Source of the DNA: Microlunatus kandeliicorticis
GTDB taxonomy: Bacteria > Actinomycetota > Actinomycetes > Propionibacteriales > Propionibacteriaceae
NCBI RefSeq assembly: GCF_014137855.1
Contig: NZ_JACGWT010000005.1
Location: 372,001 to 436,000 of the forward strand
DNA: 64,000 nucleotides
Direction: 5' to 3'
Numbering within the stretch: position 1 is the stretch's first letter; the number at the start of each line of letters is the position of its first letter. Positions 1-7,288 of the stretch are shown here, piece after piece. The notes under the pieces are model-generated. The model was not told where the DNA came from. It did not search any database and was given only the letters and a program-made list of their open reading frames with translations. The position numbers were made by a program, and so were the translations under genes.

Positions 1-722
1 GCACCGATCCGCGCCACCGCCGCGGCCAGCTCGGTGACCGCGTTGTCGTCGTTGCGGAACGAACCGTGGCCGGCCCGGCCGTCGGCGATCAGCCGCAGCC
101 AGGCGATGCCCTTCTCGGCCGTCTGCACCAGATAGAGCCGCAGGTCGTCGCGGACGGTCAGCGAGAACCCGCCGACCTCGCCGATCGCCTCGGTGCAGTC
201 CCGGACGGTCTCCGGGTGGTGGTCGGCCAGCCACTGGGCGCCGAGCCCGCTGCCGGCCTCCTCGTCCGCGGTGAAGGCCAGCCGGATCGGACGCCGTGGC
301 GCCACGCCGGCGCGCGCCCGGGCCCGGACGACGCTGAGCACCATCGCGTCGAAGTCCTTCATGTCGACCGCACCCCGACCCCAGAGGCAGTCGTCGCGCA
401 CCTCACCGGCGAACGGGTCGACGCTCCAGTCGTCGGCGTTGGCCGGGACGACGTCGAGGTGCCCGTGGATCAGCAGCGGGGCGGCGTCGCGGTCGACCCC
501 CTCGGGCTCCCAGCGGGCGACCAGGGTGGTCCGCCGCGGCTCGGACTCGTAGAGCTCGACGTCGATCCCGACCTCGTCGAGCAGCGCGGCGACGTGCTCG
601 GTGGCCTTGCGCTCGCCCGGCCCGTCCGAGGTGCCGTAGTTCGAGGTGTCGATCCGGATCAGGTCGCGGGCGATCGCGGTGACCTCGGCGTCGGGCGCGT
701 AGTCGGGGCTCGGCTGCGTCAT
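1..722 (-). CDS. M20-family metallopeptidase (ArgE/DapE/carboxypeptidase type), 3' end cut off
   Basis: The reading frame opens at an ATG at 722 and runs off the left edge, so about 240 N-terminal residues are visible and the C-terminus is missing. The M20 zinc-site signatures are clear: HGHLDVVPA at residues 86-94 (metal His and catalytic Asp), GRGAVDMKDF at about 115-124 (bridging Asp), and ADEEAGSG at about 152-159 (catalytic Glu pair). The family hydrolyses amide bonds of N-acyl amino acids or dipeptides in the cytoplasm. The visible part has no signal peptide. Which substrate it uses cannot be told from this half. It lies 59 bases downstream of the APH-type kinase on the same strand and may be co-transcribed with it. 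Confidence 0.9.
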   Translation of the reverse strand, partial: MTQPSPDYAPDAEVTAIARDLIRIDTSNYGTSDGPGERKATEHVAALLDEVGIDVELYESEPRRTTLVARWEPEGVDRDAAPLLIHGHLDVVPANADDWSVDPFAGEVRDDCLWGRGAVDMKDFDAMVLSVVRARARAGVAPRRPIRLAFTADEEAGSGLGAQWLADHHPETVRDCTEAIGEVGGFSLTVRDDLRLYLVQTAEKGIAWLRLIADGRAGHGSFRNDDNAVTELAAAVARIG

Positions 723-781
723 GCCGTCATCCTCGCACCGGCCCCGCGGCGGCTCCGGTCGCGGGCCCGCGCCGGTCAGGA

Positions 782-1699
782 TCAGCCGGCCGTCGCGGCG
801 ACCCGGAGCAGGGTGAGGTCGAACCAGTCGCCCTGCGGCTGCTCGAGCTGGTACAGCAGCGAGCTGACCGCCCGGGCCTGCACGCAGGCGCGGCACAGCT
901 CGACATCGAGGCCGGCGACACCCGCGAACCGACGGATCCGCCGGTCGAGCTCGGTGGCGAGCCCGGCCGCGTCCAGCCCGCGGAGTCCCTCCCGGCCGGC
1001 TGCGACCACCGTGAACGTGTCGTGGGCGGCCGTTCCGGTCCAGCCCTTCGGGTCGATGGCCAGCCAGGGCTCGCGGCCGGCGGCCAGCACGTTGCCGGCG
1101 TGCAGGTCGCCGTGCAGCAGGGTGCTGGTCCGGTCGCCGGCGAGCAGGTCGATCGTCGCGCGGGCGCGCCGGACGGCGGCTGCGGGCAGCGCGTCGGGAT
1201 ACGCGGACAGCTGGTGGTCGAGCTGGTCGTGCCAGCCGGGGCAGGTGTCGGCCAGCCGGGTCAGGCCGGACCCGCGGCCGGGCGGGACCAGGACGGCGAG
1301 CCGACGGGCGAGCGCGCCGGCGATCTCGATCACCGCGTCGGGACGGTCCTCGAGAATGGTGAGCGCGGCGGGACCGACGCGTTCCAGCAGCAGGGCGTAC
1401 CGCTCGGGGTCGTCGTCGAGCAACCGCACCGCCCCGCGGCCGCCGAGCAGCCGCAGTGCGGCTGCCTCCCCGACGTTGCCGGGGTGCGGCATCGAGACCT
1501 TGAGCACGGCGGGCTCGTCGTCCCGGCGGACCGGGACCACCAGGCCCACCCCACCGAACCCGGGCGGGCCGTCGGGGCGGCAGCCGAACCGGTCGAGCAG
1601 ATCGTCGACGAGCGTCGGGAGGTTCGCCAGCCAGGATGCACCGGCGGCGCCTTCGCGCCGGGCGACCAGCTCGGCGAACGGGCGCGGGACGGTGATCAC
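782..1699 (-). CDS. Aminoglycoside/hydroxyurea phosphotransferase-like kinase (APH fold)
   Basis: A 305-residue cytoplasmic protein with the APH kinase catalytic loop HGDLHAGN at residues 196-203 and the metal-binding segment IDPKG at about 215-219. The overall pattern, a Trp-rich C-terminal half and one HGDxHxxN loop, fits the APH(6)/hydroxyurea-kinase group that includes streptomycin 6-kinases. Family membership is well supported. A real role in antibiotic resistance is not, because many actinobacteria carry housekeeping members of unknown substrate. It starts with ATG only 24 bases beyond the stop of the metal transporter upstream and reads the same way, so the two may share a transcript. 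Confidence 0.8.
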   Translation of the reverse strand: MITVPRPFAELVARREGAAGASWLANLPTLVDDLLDRFGCRPDGPPGFGGVGLVVPVRRDDEPAVLKVSMPHPGNVGEAAALRLLGGRGAVRLLDDDPERYALLLERVGPAALTILEDRPDAVIEIAGALARRLAVLVPPGRGSGLTRLADTCPGWHDQLDHQLSAYPDALPAAAVRRARATIDLLAGDRTSTLLHGDLHAGNVLAAGREPWLAIDPKGWTGTAAHDTFTVVAAGREGLRGLDAAGLATELDRRIRRFAGVAGLDVELCRACVQARAVSSLLYQLEQPQGDWFDLTLLRVAATAG

Positions 1700-1723
1700 C
1701 GGGCCGAGTCTGCCCGGTTCGGC

Positions 1724-2464
1724 TCAGACGACCGTGCCGACCGCGGTGCCCACCAGATAGGTGACGATCATGGCCAGCGCACCGCCGACCACGTTCCGCA
1801 GCATCGCCCGGCGACCCGAGGAGTCGCCGAGCCGGGCGCTCACCGCGCCGGTCAGGGCCAGGGCCGCGATCACCGCGACGAAGGTCAGCGGCACCCGGAT
1901 GCCGGCCGGGACCAGCAGGATCACCAGCAGCGGCAGCAGCGCGCCCACGGTGAAGGCCGCGGCCGACGCGGCGGCGGCGCTCCACGGGTTGGACAGGTCG
2001 TCGGCGTCGAGGTTGAGCTCGGCCTCGAGGTGGGCGCTCAGCGCGTCCTTGGCGGTCAGCTCCTCGGCGACCTGGCGGGCCAGCTCGGGCCGCAGGCCCT
2101 TAGCCGCGTAGATCTCGGTCAGCTCGTCGAGCTCCTGCTCGGGCATGGTCGCCAGCTCGTGCTTCTCCTTGGCGATCAGCGCGCGCTCGCTGTCGCGCTG
2201 AGTGCTCACCGAGACGTACTCCCCGGCGGCCATCGAGAGCGCCCCGGCGACCAGACCGGCCAGTCCTGCGACGCCGATGGTGCCGCGCGAGACGGAGGCA
2301 CCGGCCACACCGACGACGATGCCGGCGACCGAGACGATGCCGTCGTTGGCGCCGAGCACGCCGGCTCGCAGCCAGTTGAGCCGTCCGTTGAGGCCCTGCG
2401 CGTGCGGCTCGCTCGGGTGCTGCGCATCCGTGGTGCCGGCGGCGGTCGAACTGATCTCGCTCAT
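1724..2464 (-). CDS. VIT1/CCC1-family iron/manganese transporter
   Basis: A 246-residue membrane protein of the VIT/CCC1 family, which moves Fe2+ or Mn2+ out of the cytoplasm. The family opening is visible: an N-terminal LNWLRAGVLGANDGIVSVAG segment with the metal-site Asp, an AAGEYVSVSTQRD stretch, a charged cytosolic loop rich in Glu (about residues 85-140), then three hydrophobic segments to the C-terminus. I place the start at the ATG at 2464 rather than the upstream ATG at 2515. The upstream start would add 17 residues encoded by sequence that looks like two operators (2485-2519). Those operators suggest metal-responsive control. Confidence 0.85.
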   Translation of the reverse strand: MSEISSTAAGTTDAQHPSEPHAQGLNGRLNWLRAGVLGANDGIVSVAGIVVGVAGASVSRGTIGVAGLAGLVAGALSMAAGEYVSVSTQRDSERALIAKEKHELATMPEQELDELTEIYAAKGLRPELARQVAEELTAKDALSAHLEAELNLDADDLSNPWSAAAASAAAFTVGALLPLLVILLVPAGIRVPLTFVAVIAALALTGAVSARLGDSSGRRAMLRNVVGGALAMIVTYLVGTAVGTVV

Positions 2465-2484
2465 GGCCCTCAGCCTAGTGGTTT

Positions 2485-2501
2485 TCTGGAATGATTCCAG
2501 A
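2485..2501. promoter_or_regulatory. Fur-superfamily-like palindrome upstream of the VIT transporter
   Basis: TCTGGAATGATTCCAGA is a perfect inverted repeat of 8 bases on each side of a single central base. The AATnATT core on a 7-1-7 plan is the form of Fur/PerR-type operators. It lies 20 bases upstream of the VIT start. Assignment to a particular regulator is inference. Confidence 0.5.
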
Positions 2502-2519
2502 CAGGAAAGGCTCACCTCA
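2501..2519 (-). promoter_or_regulatory. Candidate DtxR/IdeR iron box
   Basis: On the minus strand the 19 bases TGAGGTGAGCCTTTCCTGT match the DtxR/IdeR consensus (TTAGGTTAGCCTAACCTAA) at 13 of 19 positions, including AGGT, AGCCT and CCT. It abuts the Fur-like palindrome and sits directly upstream of a metal transporter. The match is partial, so this is a candidate only. Confidence 0.4.
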
Positions 2520-2552
2520 CCTCGCGCCTGGCCCGCCCGCCGGCCTCGCCGA

Positions 2553-2582
2553 TTGGGTCGCCCGGGGCCGCGTTGCTATAGT
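2553..2582 (+). promoter_or_regulatory. Promoter of tRNA-Leu
   Basis: TTGGGT (2553-2558), an 18-base spacer and TATAGT (2577-2582) form a vegetative-type promoter. It ends 35 bases before the mature 5' end of the tRNA. Confidence 0.55.
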
Positions 2583-2617
2583 TCACGGGCCCCGTCGACG
2601 CGTCGGCGGGTGACCCG

Positions 2618-2703
2618 GTCCGGGTGGCGGAATAGGTAGACGCGCTAGCTTGAGGTGCTAGTGCCCTTTGCGGGGCATGGGGGTTCAAGTCCCCCCTCGG
2701 ACA
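2618..2703 (+). tRNA. tRNA-Leu (anticodon GAG)
   Basis: An 86-base class II tRNA. The acceptor arm pairs GTCCGGG with CTCGGAC. The anticodon stem CTAGC/GCTAG holds the loop TTGAGGT, giving anticodon GAG (reads CUC, and CUU by wobble). There is a long variable arm (GTGCCCTTTGCGGGGCAT) and a T arm with loop TTCAAGT. CCA is not encoded: the sequence after the discriminator A is CAC. No integrase or direct repeat of its 3' end is nearby. Confidence 0.97.
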
Positions 2704-2742
2704 CACACGACACCAGCGAAGCCGGCGAACGACCGTTCGCGG

Positions 2743-4167
2743 TCAACGCCGCGCGGCGACCTCGTCGCCTGCGGTCCGCGGCAGCACCACCGCCTCCACC
2801 AACGGGATCAGCATCAGCACCGCCAGCGCGGCGAAGGCGATCCCGTACGCGCTGATCGACCCGCCGTCCGGAGCCAGGGCGTCACCGAACCGCAGCAGCA
2901 GGGCGCCGACCGCGACCCCGAGCCCGACCGCGAGCTGCTGGAGGGTGGCCGAGAGCGTGTTGGCGTCGGCCATGTCGGCAGGTTCGATGTCGGCGAACTG
3001 CAGCGAGTTGTAGCCGCTGAACCCGATCGAGCGGAACGCCCCGCTGGCCACCAGCACCGGGACGATCACCAGCAGCGACGTCGTCGGGGTGAACGCGGCG
3101 ATCGCAGCCATCATCGCTGCCCCGGCGGCGACGCTGATGATCAGCACCAGCCGGAAACCGAACCGGCGGATCAGCGGCGAGGTGACCGGCTTGATGGCCA
3201 GGTTGCCGACGAAGAGCAGCAGCACCAGCAGGCCCGCCCGCACCGGGCTGAGCCCGAACCGCAGCTGGAAGAGCAGCGGCAGCAGGAACGGCACCGCGTT
3301 GATCAACATCCGGTAGACCAGTCCCCCGGCGTTGCCCGTCCGGAAGGAGGCGACCCGAAGCGATCCGAACCGGAGCAGCGGTTCCGGGGTCCGCCGCCAC
3401 CACAGCACGACCGCCACGGTGAGCGCCGCGGCCAGCCCGAGCAGCAGCACCACGAGCGTCCCCGAGTCCGCCGCCCCGGCACTGACCGACTCGAGGGCGA
3501 CCAGCGCCGACCCGAGCAGCCCGGCGCAGAGCAGGAAGCCGACCAGGTCGAGCCGGCCGACCCGCTCGGCGCGCTCGTCCGGGACGATCCGCCAGGCCAC
3601 CACCGCGGCCACCACGCCGAGCGGGACGTTGATCAGGAAGATCCACGGCCACCCGGCCACGGTGACGATCCAGCCGCCGATCGCCGGCGCCACCACCGGC
3701 GCCAGCAGCGCGGGCCAGGTCAGGTAGGCGATGGCGTCGAGGAGGTCGGACCGCGCGGTCACCCGGAGCACCACCAGCCGGCCGACCGGGACCATCAACG
3801 CGCCGCCCGCACCCTGGACGATCCGGGCCACCACCAGCATCGGCAGGTTGACGCTCAGCGCGCACAGCACCGAGGACAGGGTGAAGACGGCGATGGCCAG
3901 CAGCAGGATCCGGCGGCCGCCGAACCGGTCGGTCAGCCAGCCGCTGACCGGGATGCCGATGGCCACGGTGACCAGATAGGCGGTCATCGCCGCGTTGACG
4001 TCGACCGCCGCCACCCCGAGGTCGCGGGCCATCGCCGGCGCGGCCGTGGCGATGATGGTGGCGTCGAGGTTCTCCATGAAGAACGTCCCGGCCACCAGCA
4101 GCGCGAGCGGCCGGTTCAGCGTCGACGGACGTCGGGTGGTGGCGGAGCCGGGCACCGGTCCATCCAA
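2743..4167 (-). CDS. MFS drug-exporter-like transporter (DHA2/EmrB-QacA group)
   Basis: A 474-residue major-facilitator protein with about 14 hydrophobic segments, the number typical of the DHA2 drug:proton antiporters. Features include an N-terminal Asp-bearing first helix (LVAGTFFMENLDATII), motif A GWLTDRFGGRR at about residues 77-87 and the VARIVQGAGGALMVPVGR segment at about 113-130. The family exports hydrophobic or cationic compounds using the proton gradient, and the substrate cannot be predicted. It is divergent from the aldo/keto reductase gene with 149 bases between, and no regulator gene of the usual TetR/MarR kind is adjacent. Confidence 0.9.
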   Translation of the reverse strand: MDGPVPGSATTRRPSTLNRPLALLVAGTFFMENLDATIIATAAPAMARDLGVAAVDVNAAMTAYLVTVAIGIPVSGWLTDRFGGRRILLLAIAVFTLSSVLCALSVNLPMLVVARIVQGAGGALMVPVGRLVVLRVTARSDLLDAIAYLTWPALLAPVVAPAIGGWIVTVAGWPWIFLINVPLGVVAAVVAWRIVPDERAERVGRLDLVGFLLCAGLLGSALVALESVSAGAADSGTLVVLLLGLAAALTVAVVLWWRRTPEPLLRFGSLRVASFRTGNAGGLVYRMLINAVPFLLPLLFQLRFGLSPVRAGLLVLLLFVGNLAIKPVTSPLIRRFGFRLVLIISVAAGAAMMAAIAAFTPTTSLLVIVPVLVASGAFRSIGFSGYNSLQFADIEPADMADANTLSATLQQLAVGLGVAVGALLLRFGDALAPDGGSISAYGIAFAALAVLMLIPLVEAVVLPRTAGDEVAARR

Positions 4168-4316
4168 ACCGGTGCACTCCGCAGCGCCGGACCCACCCCC
4201 GGATCGAGGGACGCCGGACCGGCCCGACAGACTGGCCGTTCACCGACTTTCCTCGCGGACCGGCTCGTGAACCCGGGCCCGCCGTCCGCGGATCCCTGAC
4301 CCGCAAGGAGTTCCGC

Positions 4317-5339
4317 ATGCTCTACCGCACCCTCGGCGCCAGCGGTTGCGCCGTGTCCAACCTCTGCCTGGGCACGATGACCTTCGGCAGCGAGAGCGAC
4401 GAGGAGGTCTCCTTCGCCCAGCTCGACGCCTTCGTCGAGGCCGGCGGCACGCTGGTCGACACCGCCGACGTGTACTCCGGCGGCGTCTCGGAGGAGATCA
4501 TCGGGCGCTGGTTCGCCGACCGGCCGGCCGAGGTGACCGACCGGGTGGTGCTGGCCACCAAGGGCCGGTTCGGCGGCGGCGAGCCGAACGCGCTCGGCCT
4601 CTCCAACCGGCACCTCACCCGCGCCCTCGACGCCTCGCTGCGCCGGCTCGGGCTCGAGCACGTCGACCTCTACCAGATGCACGCCTTCGACGCGCACACC
4701 CCGCTCGAGGAGACGCTGCGCACGCTCGACCGGTTCGTGGCCCAGGGCAAGATCGGCTACTACGGCTTCAGCAACTTCACCGGCTGGCAGCTGACCAAGG
4801 CGGTCCGGCTCGCCCACGAGCTCGGGCTGGTGGCGCCGGTCTCGCTCCAGCCGCAGTACAGCCTGATCGTCCGCGAGATCGAGTGGGAGATCGTCCCGGC
4901 CGCCATCGACGGCGGGCTGGGCCTGCTGCCGTGGAGCCCGCTCGGCGGCGGCTGGCTGACCGGCAAGTACTCCCGCGACCAGCGGCCGACCGGCGCCACC
5001 CGGCTCGGCGAGAACCCGCAGCGCGGCATGGAGGCCTACGACCGGCGCGGCACCGAGCGCACCTGGCGGATCGTCGACGCGGTCCAGACCGTGGCTGAGG
5101 GTCGCGGGGTCAGCATGGCCGAGGTCGCGCTCGCCTGGGTGACCGACCAGCCCGGTGTCACCTCGACCATCCTGGGCGCCCGCACCCTCGAGCAGCTGCA
5201 CGACAACCTCAAGGCCGCCGACCTGCACCTCGACGACGCCGAGACCGCCGCGCTCGACGAGGCCAGCGTGCCCGAGGCCGCCGACTACCCCTACGGCGAG
5301 ATGGGCGTCCAGCAGCGGCACCGCGCGCTCAACGCCTGA
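4317..5339 (+). CDS. Aldo/keto reductase
   Basis: A 340-residue NADPH-dependent oxidoreductase of the AKR superfamily with a TIM-barrel fold. The catalytic tetrad can be picked out: Asp and Tyr in VDTADVYSGG (about residues 45-54), Lys in LATKGRF (about 79-85) and His in LYQMHAFD (about 119-126). The C-terminal part carries the conserved WVTDQPGVTSTILGAR cofactor segment. The start is supported by an AAGGAG ribosome site 8 bases upstream of the ATG. Such enzymes reduce sugar or other aldehydes, and the substrate is unknown. A strong hairpin follows the stop. Confidence 0.92.
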   Translation: MLYRTLGASGCAVSNLCLGTMTFGSESDEEVSFAQLDAFVEAGGTLVDTADVYSGGVSEEIIGRWFADRPAEVTDRVVLATKGRFGGGEPNALGLSNRHLTRALDASLRRLGLEHVDLYQMHAFDAHTPLEETLRTLDRFVAQGKIGYYGFSNFTGWQLTKAVRLAHELGLVAPVSLQPQYSLIVREIEWEIVPAAIDGGLGLLPWSPLGGGWLTGKYSRDQRPTGATRLGENPQRGMEAYDRRGTERTWRIVDAVQTVAEGRGVSMAEVALAWVTDQPGVTSTILGARTLEQLHDNLKAADLHLDDAETAALDEASVPEAADYPYGEMGVQQRHRALNA

Positions 5340-5361
5340 GCCATTAGGTCCGGAGACGACT

Positions 5362-5408
5362 CAGCCCTCCGACGGGCCCGAAAGGTGTCCCGGTCCGTCG
5401 GAGGGCTG
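5362..5408. terminator. Bidirectional terminator hairpin
   Basis: CAGCCCTCCGACGG at 5362-5375 pairs perfectly with CCGTCGGAGGGCTG at 5395-5408, a 14-bp stem with a 19-base loop. It lies between the converging aldo/keto reductase and epimerase genes. There is no T-run, as is usual in GC-rich actinobacteria. Confidence 0.75.
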
Positions 5409-5431
5409 TGTGGTCGTCGGGGTCCGGCGGC

Positions 5432-6592
5432 TCAGCCGACGGAGTTGCGGGTCTCCCGCCACTTCACGCTGGGCAGCAGCCGGTTCCGCTGCACCCGGTC
5501 CTGGTGCTGCTCGACGATCCCGAACATCGACTCGATCAGGGTGTCCGAGAGCAGGTGCGGCTGCAGGCCGAGCTCGACCAGCCCGGTGTGCTTGACGTTG
5601 TAGTAGTGCTCCGGGGCCTCGACCCGCGGGTTGTCGAGGTGCTCGACCCGCACCTCGCCCGGGTAGGTCCGCGAGACGATGTCGGCGATCTGGCTGACCG
5701 AGTAGCTCTCGGTCATCTGGTTGAAGACCCGGAACTCGCCGCGCTCGGCCGGGTGGTCGATGGCCAGCTGGATGCAGGCCACGGTGTCGCGGATGTCGAG
5801 CAGGCCACGGGTCTGGCCGCCGGTCCCGTAGACGGTCAGCGGCTCACCGAGCACGGCCTGGATGACGAAGCGGTTGAGCACGGTGCCGAACACCGCGTCG
5901 TAGTCGAACCGGGTGGCCAGCCGCGGGTCGCGCTCGGTCTGCGGCGTCTGCTGGCCGTAGACCACGCCCTGGTTGAGGTCGGTGGCGCGCAGCCCCCAGA
6001 TCCGGCAGCCGAACTCGATGTTGTGGCTGTCGTGCACCTTGGACAGGTGGTAGAAGCTGCCCGGCTTCTTCGGGAAGAGCATCCGGTCGCGGCGGCCGTT
6101 GTGCTCGACCTCGAGCCAGCCCTCCTCGATGTCGATGTTCGGGGTGCCGTACTCCCCCATCGTGCCGAGCTTCACCAGGTGGATGTCCGGGTTGACGCTG
6201 GCGATCGCGAACATCACGTTCAGGTTGCCGATGACGTTGTTGTGCTGGGTGTACGAGGCGTGCGCCAGGTCGATCATCGAGTAGGGCGCGGACCGCTGCT
6301 CGGCGAAGTGCACGATCGCGTCCGGGGCGAAGTGCCGGACCGTCTCGGTGACGAAGTCGGCGTCGAGCAGGTCTCCGGTGTACAGCTCCATCGCCTGGCC
6401 GCTGAGCTCCTGCCAGACGTCCCGGCGCACCTTCAGCTCCTCGATGGGGACCAGGCTGCCGCTGCCCAGCTCCTCGTCGTAACCCCGGCGGGCGAAGTTG
6501 TCCAGGAGTCCGACGGTGTAGCCCTGGTCGGACAGGTGGAGAGCGGTCGGCCACCCGAGGTAACCGTCGGCTCCGAGTACGAGCACGCGCAC
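5432..6592 (-). CDS. sqd1: UDP-sulfoquinovose synthase-like NAD-dependent epimerase (SQD1 type)
   Basis: A 386-residue extended short-chain dehydrogenase. The N-terminal nucleotide site is GADGYLG (residues 7-13). The catalytic residues are Thr144 in KLGTMGEYGTP, Tyr181 and Lys185 in YHLSK; as I recall, the plant SQD1 catalytic residues lie within one position of these. The SQD1 hallmarks ERDPRLATRFDYD (about 220-232) and TVYGTGGQTRG (about 256-266) are also present. The family enzyme converts UDP-glucose plus sulfite to UDP-sulfoquinovose, the head-group donor for sulfolipid and for some sulfo-sugar glycans. The GTG start has AAAGGA 8 bases upstream. It is divergent from gtrA, and no SQDX/SqdD-like lipid transferase is in the window. 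Confidence 0.82.
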   Translation of the reverse strand: MRVLVLGADGYLGWPTALHLSDQGYTVGLLDNFARRGYDEELGSGSLVPIEELKVRRDVWQELSGQAMELYTGDLLDADFVTETVRHFAPDAIVHFAEQRSAPYSMIDLAHASYTQHNNVIGNLNVMFAIASVNPDIHLVKLGTMGEYGTPNIDIEEGWLEVEHNGRRDRMLFPKKPGSFYHLSKVHDSHNIEFGCRIWGLRATDLNQGVVYGQQTPQTERDPRLATRFDYDAVFGTVLNRFVIQAVLGEPLTVYGTGGQTRGLLDIRDTVACIQLAIDHPAERGEFRVFNQMTESYSVSQIADIVSRTYPGEVRVEHLDNPRVEAPEHYYNVKHTGLVELGLQPHLLSDTLIESMFGIVEQHQDRVQRNRLLPSVKWRETRNSVG

Positions 6593-6606
6593 GAGAATGA
6601 TCCTTT

Positions 6607-6620
6607 ACGATCTCGATCGT
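6607..6620. promoter_or_regulatory. Palindrome in the sqd1/gtrA divergent promoter region
   Basis: ACGATC-TC-GATCGT is a perfect 6-2-6 inverted repeat 15 bases upstream of the sqd1-like start codon, in the only gap (138 bases) shared by the divergent sqd1 and gtrA genes. It could be an operator. Nothing identifies the regulator. Confidence 0.4.
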
Positions 6621-6730
6621 CTGGCGACCACCGTGGGCCGTCCTTCGGTGGGTTCTCCCGGCGTGGACCGGCACAGCGCCCCGGGGAAGACGCGGTCGCC
6701 GGCGACGACAGGACGAACTCGAGGGACATC

Positions 6731-7288
6731 TTGCCTGAGAAAACCGTGACCGCGCGAAACGGCGTGCCCGCGCGCCCGGCCCGGCGGCCACTCGCGGCCC
6801 GGTTCCGGTGGCGGATGCTCGGCAAGTTCGGGGCCAGCTCGCTGATCTCGACCGGGCTCAGCCAGGCGGTCTTCGCCCTCGTCTACTACCTGCACGGCGC
6901 GCCCACGGTGGCCAGCGTGTCGGCGTTCGTGGCGGGAGCCATCCCCAACTACTTCCTCAACCGCTTCTGGACCTGGAAGCGGCGGGACCGGATCCGCGGC
7001 GTCCGCGAGCTGCTGCCCTACGCGACCGTGGTGGTCGGCACCGCGCTGCTGGCGATCGCGGTGACGAACGTCACCGACCACCTGGTCGCCCCGGTGGGCT
7101 CGCACCTGGTGCGGACGGCCGTGGTCACCGGTTCCTACCTGGGCACCTACGCGGTGATGTTCGGCGTGAAGTTCGTGCTGCTCGACCGGCTGATCTTCGG
7201 TCCGACCGCCCGGCTCAACCGGCCGGCCGCGACCGCCGCACCGCCGAGCGACGACGCCGACCCAGCCGGGCCCACGTCCCCAGCATGA
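6731..7288 (+). CDS. gtrA: GtrA-family membrane protein (polyprenyl-phosphate-sugar flippase-like)
   Basis: A 185-residue protein with four hydrophobic segments and the GtrA hallmark IPNYFLNRFWTWK (about residues 74-86) between helices 2 and 3. GtrA proteins are thought to flip polyprenyl-phosphate-linked sugars across the membrane. I take the TTG at 6731 as start because AGGG lies 5 bases upstream. GTG at 6746 and ATG at 6815 are alternatives. The last 74 bases overlap, antisense, the end of the fused glycosyltransferase gene. The tail is Ala/Pro/Asp-rich and probably disordered. Confidence 0.85.
   Translation: MPEKTVTARNGVPARPARRPLAARFRWRMLGKFGASSLISTGLSQAVFALVYYLHGAPTVASVSAFVAGAIPNYFLNRFWTWKRRDRIRGVRELLPYATVVVGTALLAIAVTNVTDHLVAPVGSHLVRTAVVTGSYLGTYAVMFGVKFVLLDRLIFGPTARLNRPAATAAPPSDDADPAGPTSPA

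Noticed and set aside
2618-2703. tRNA-Leu as an integration site of a genomic island
   Set aside because: No integrase, no direct repeat of the tRNA 3' end, and both flanks are ordinary chromosomal genes.
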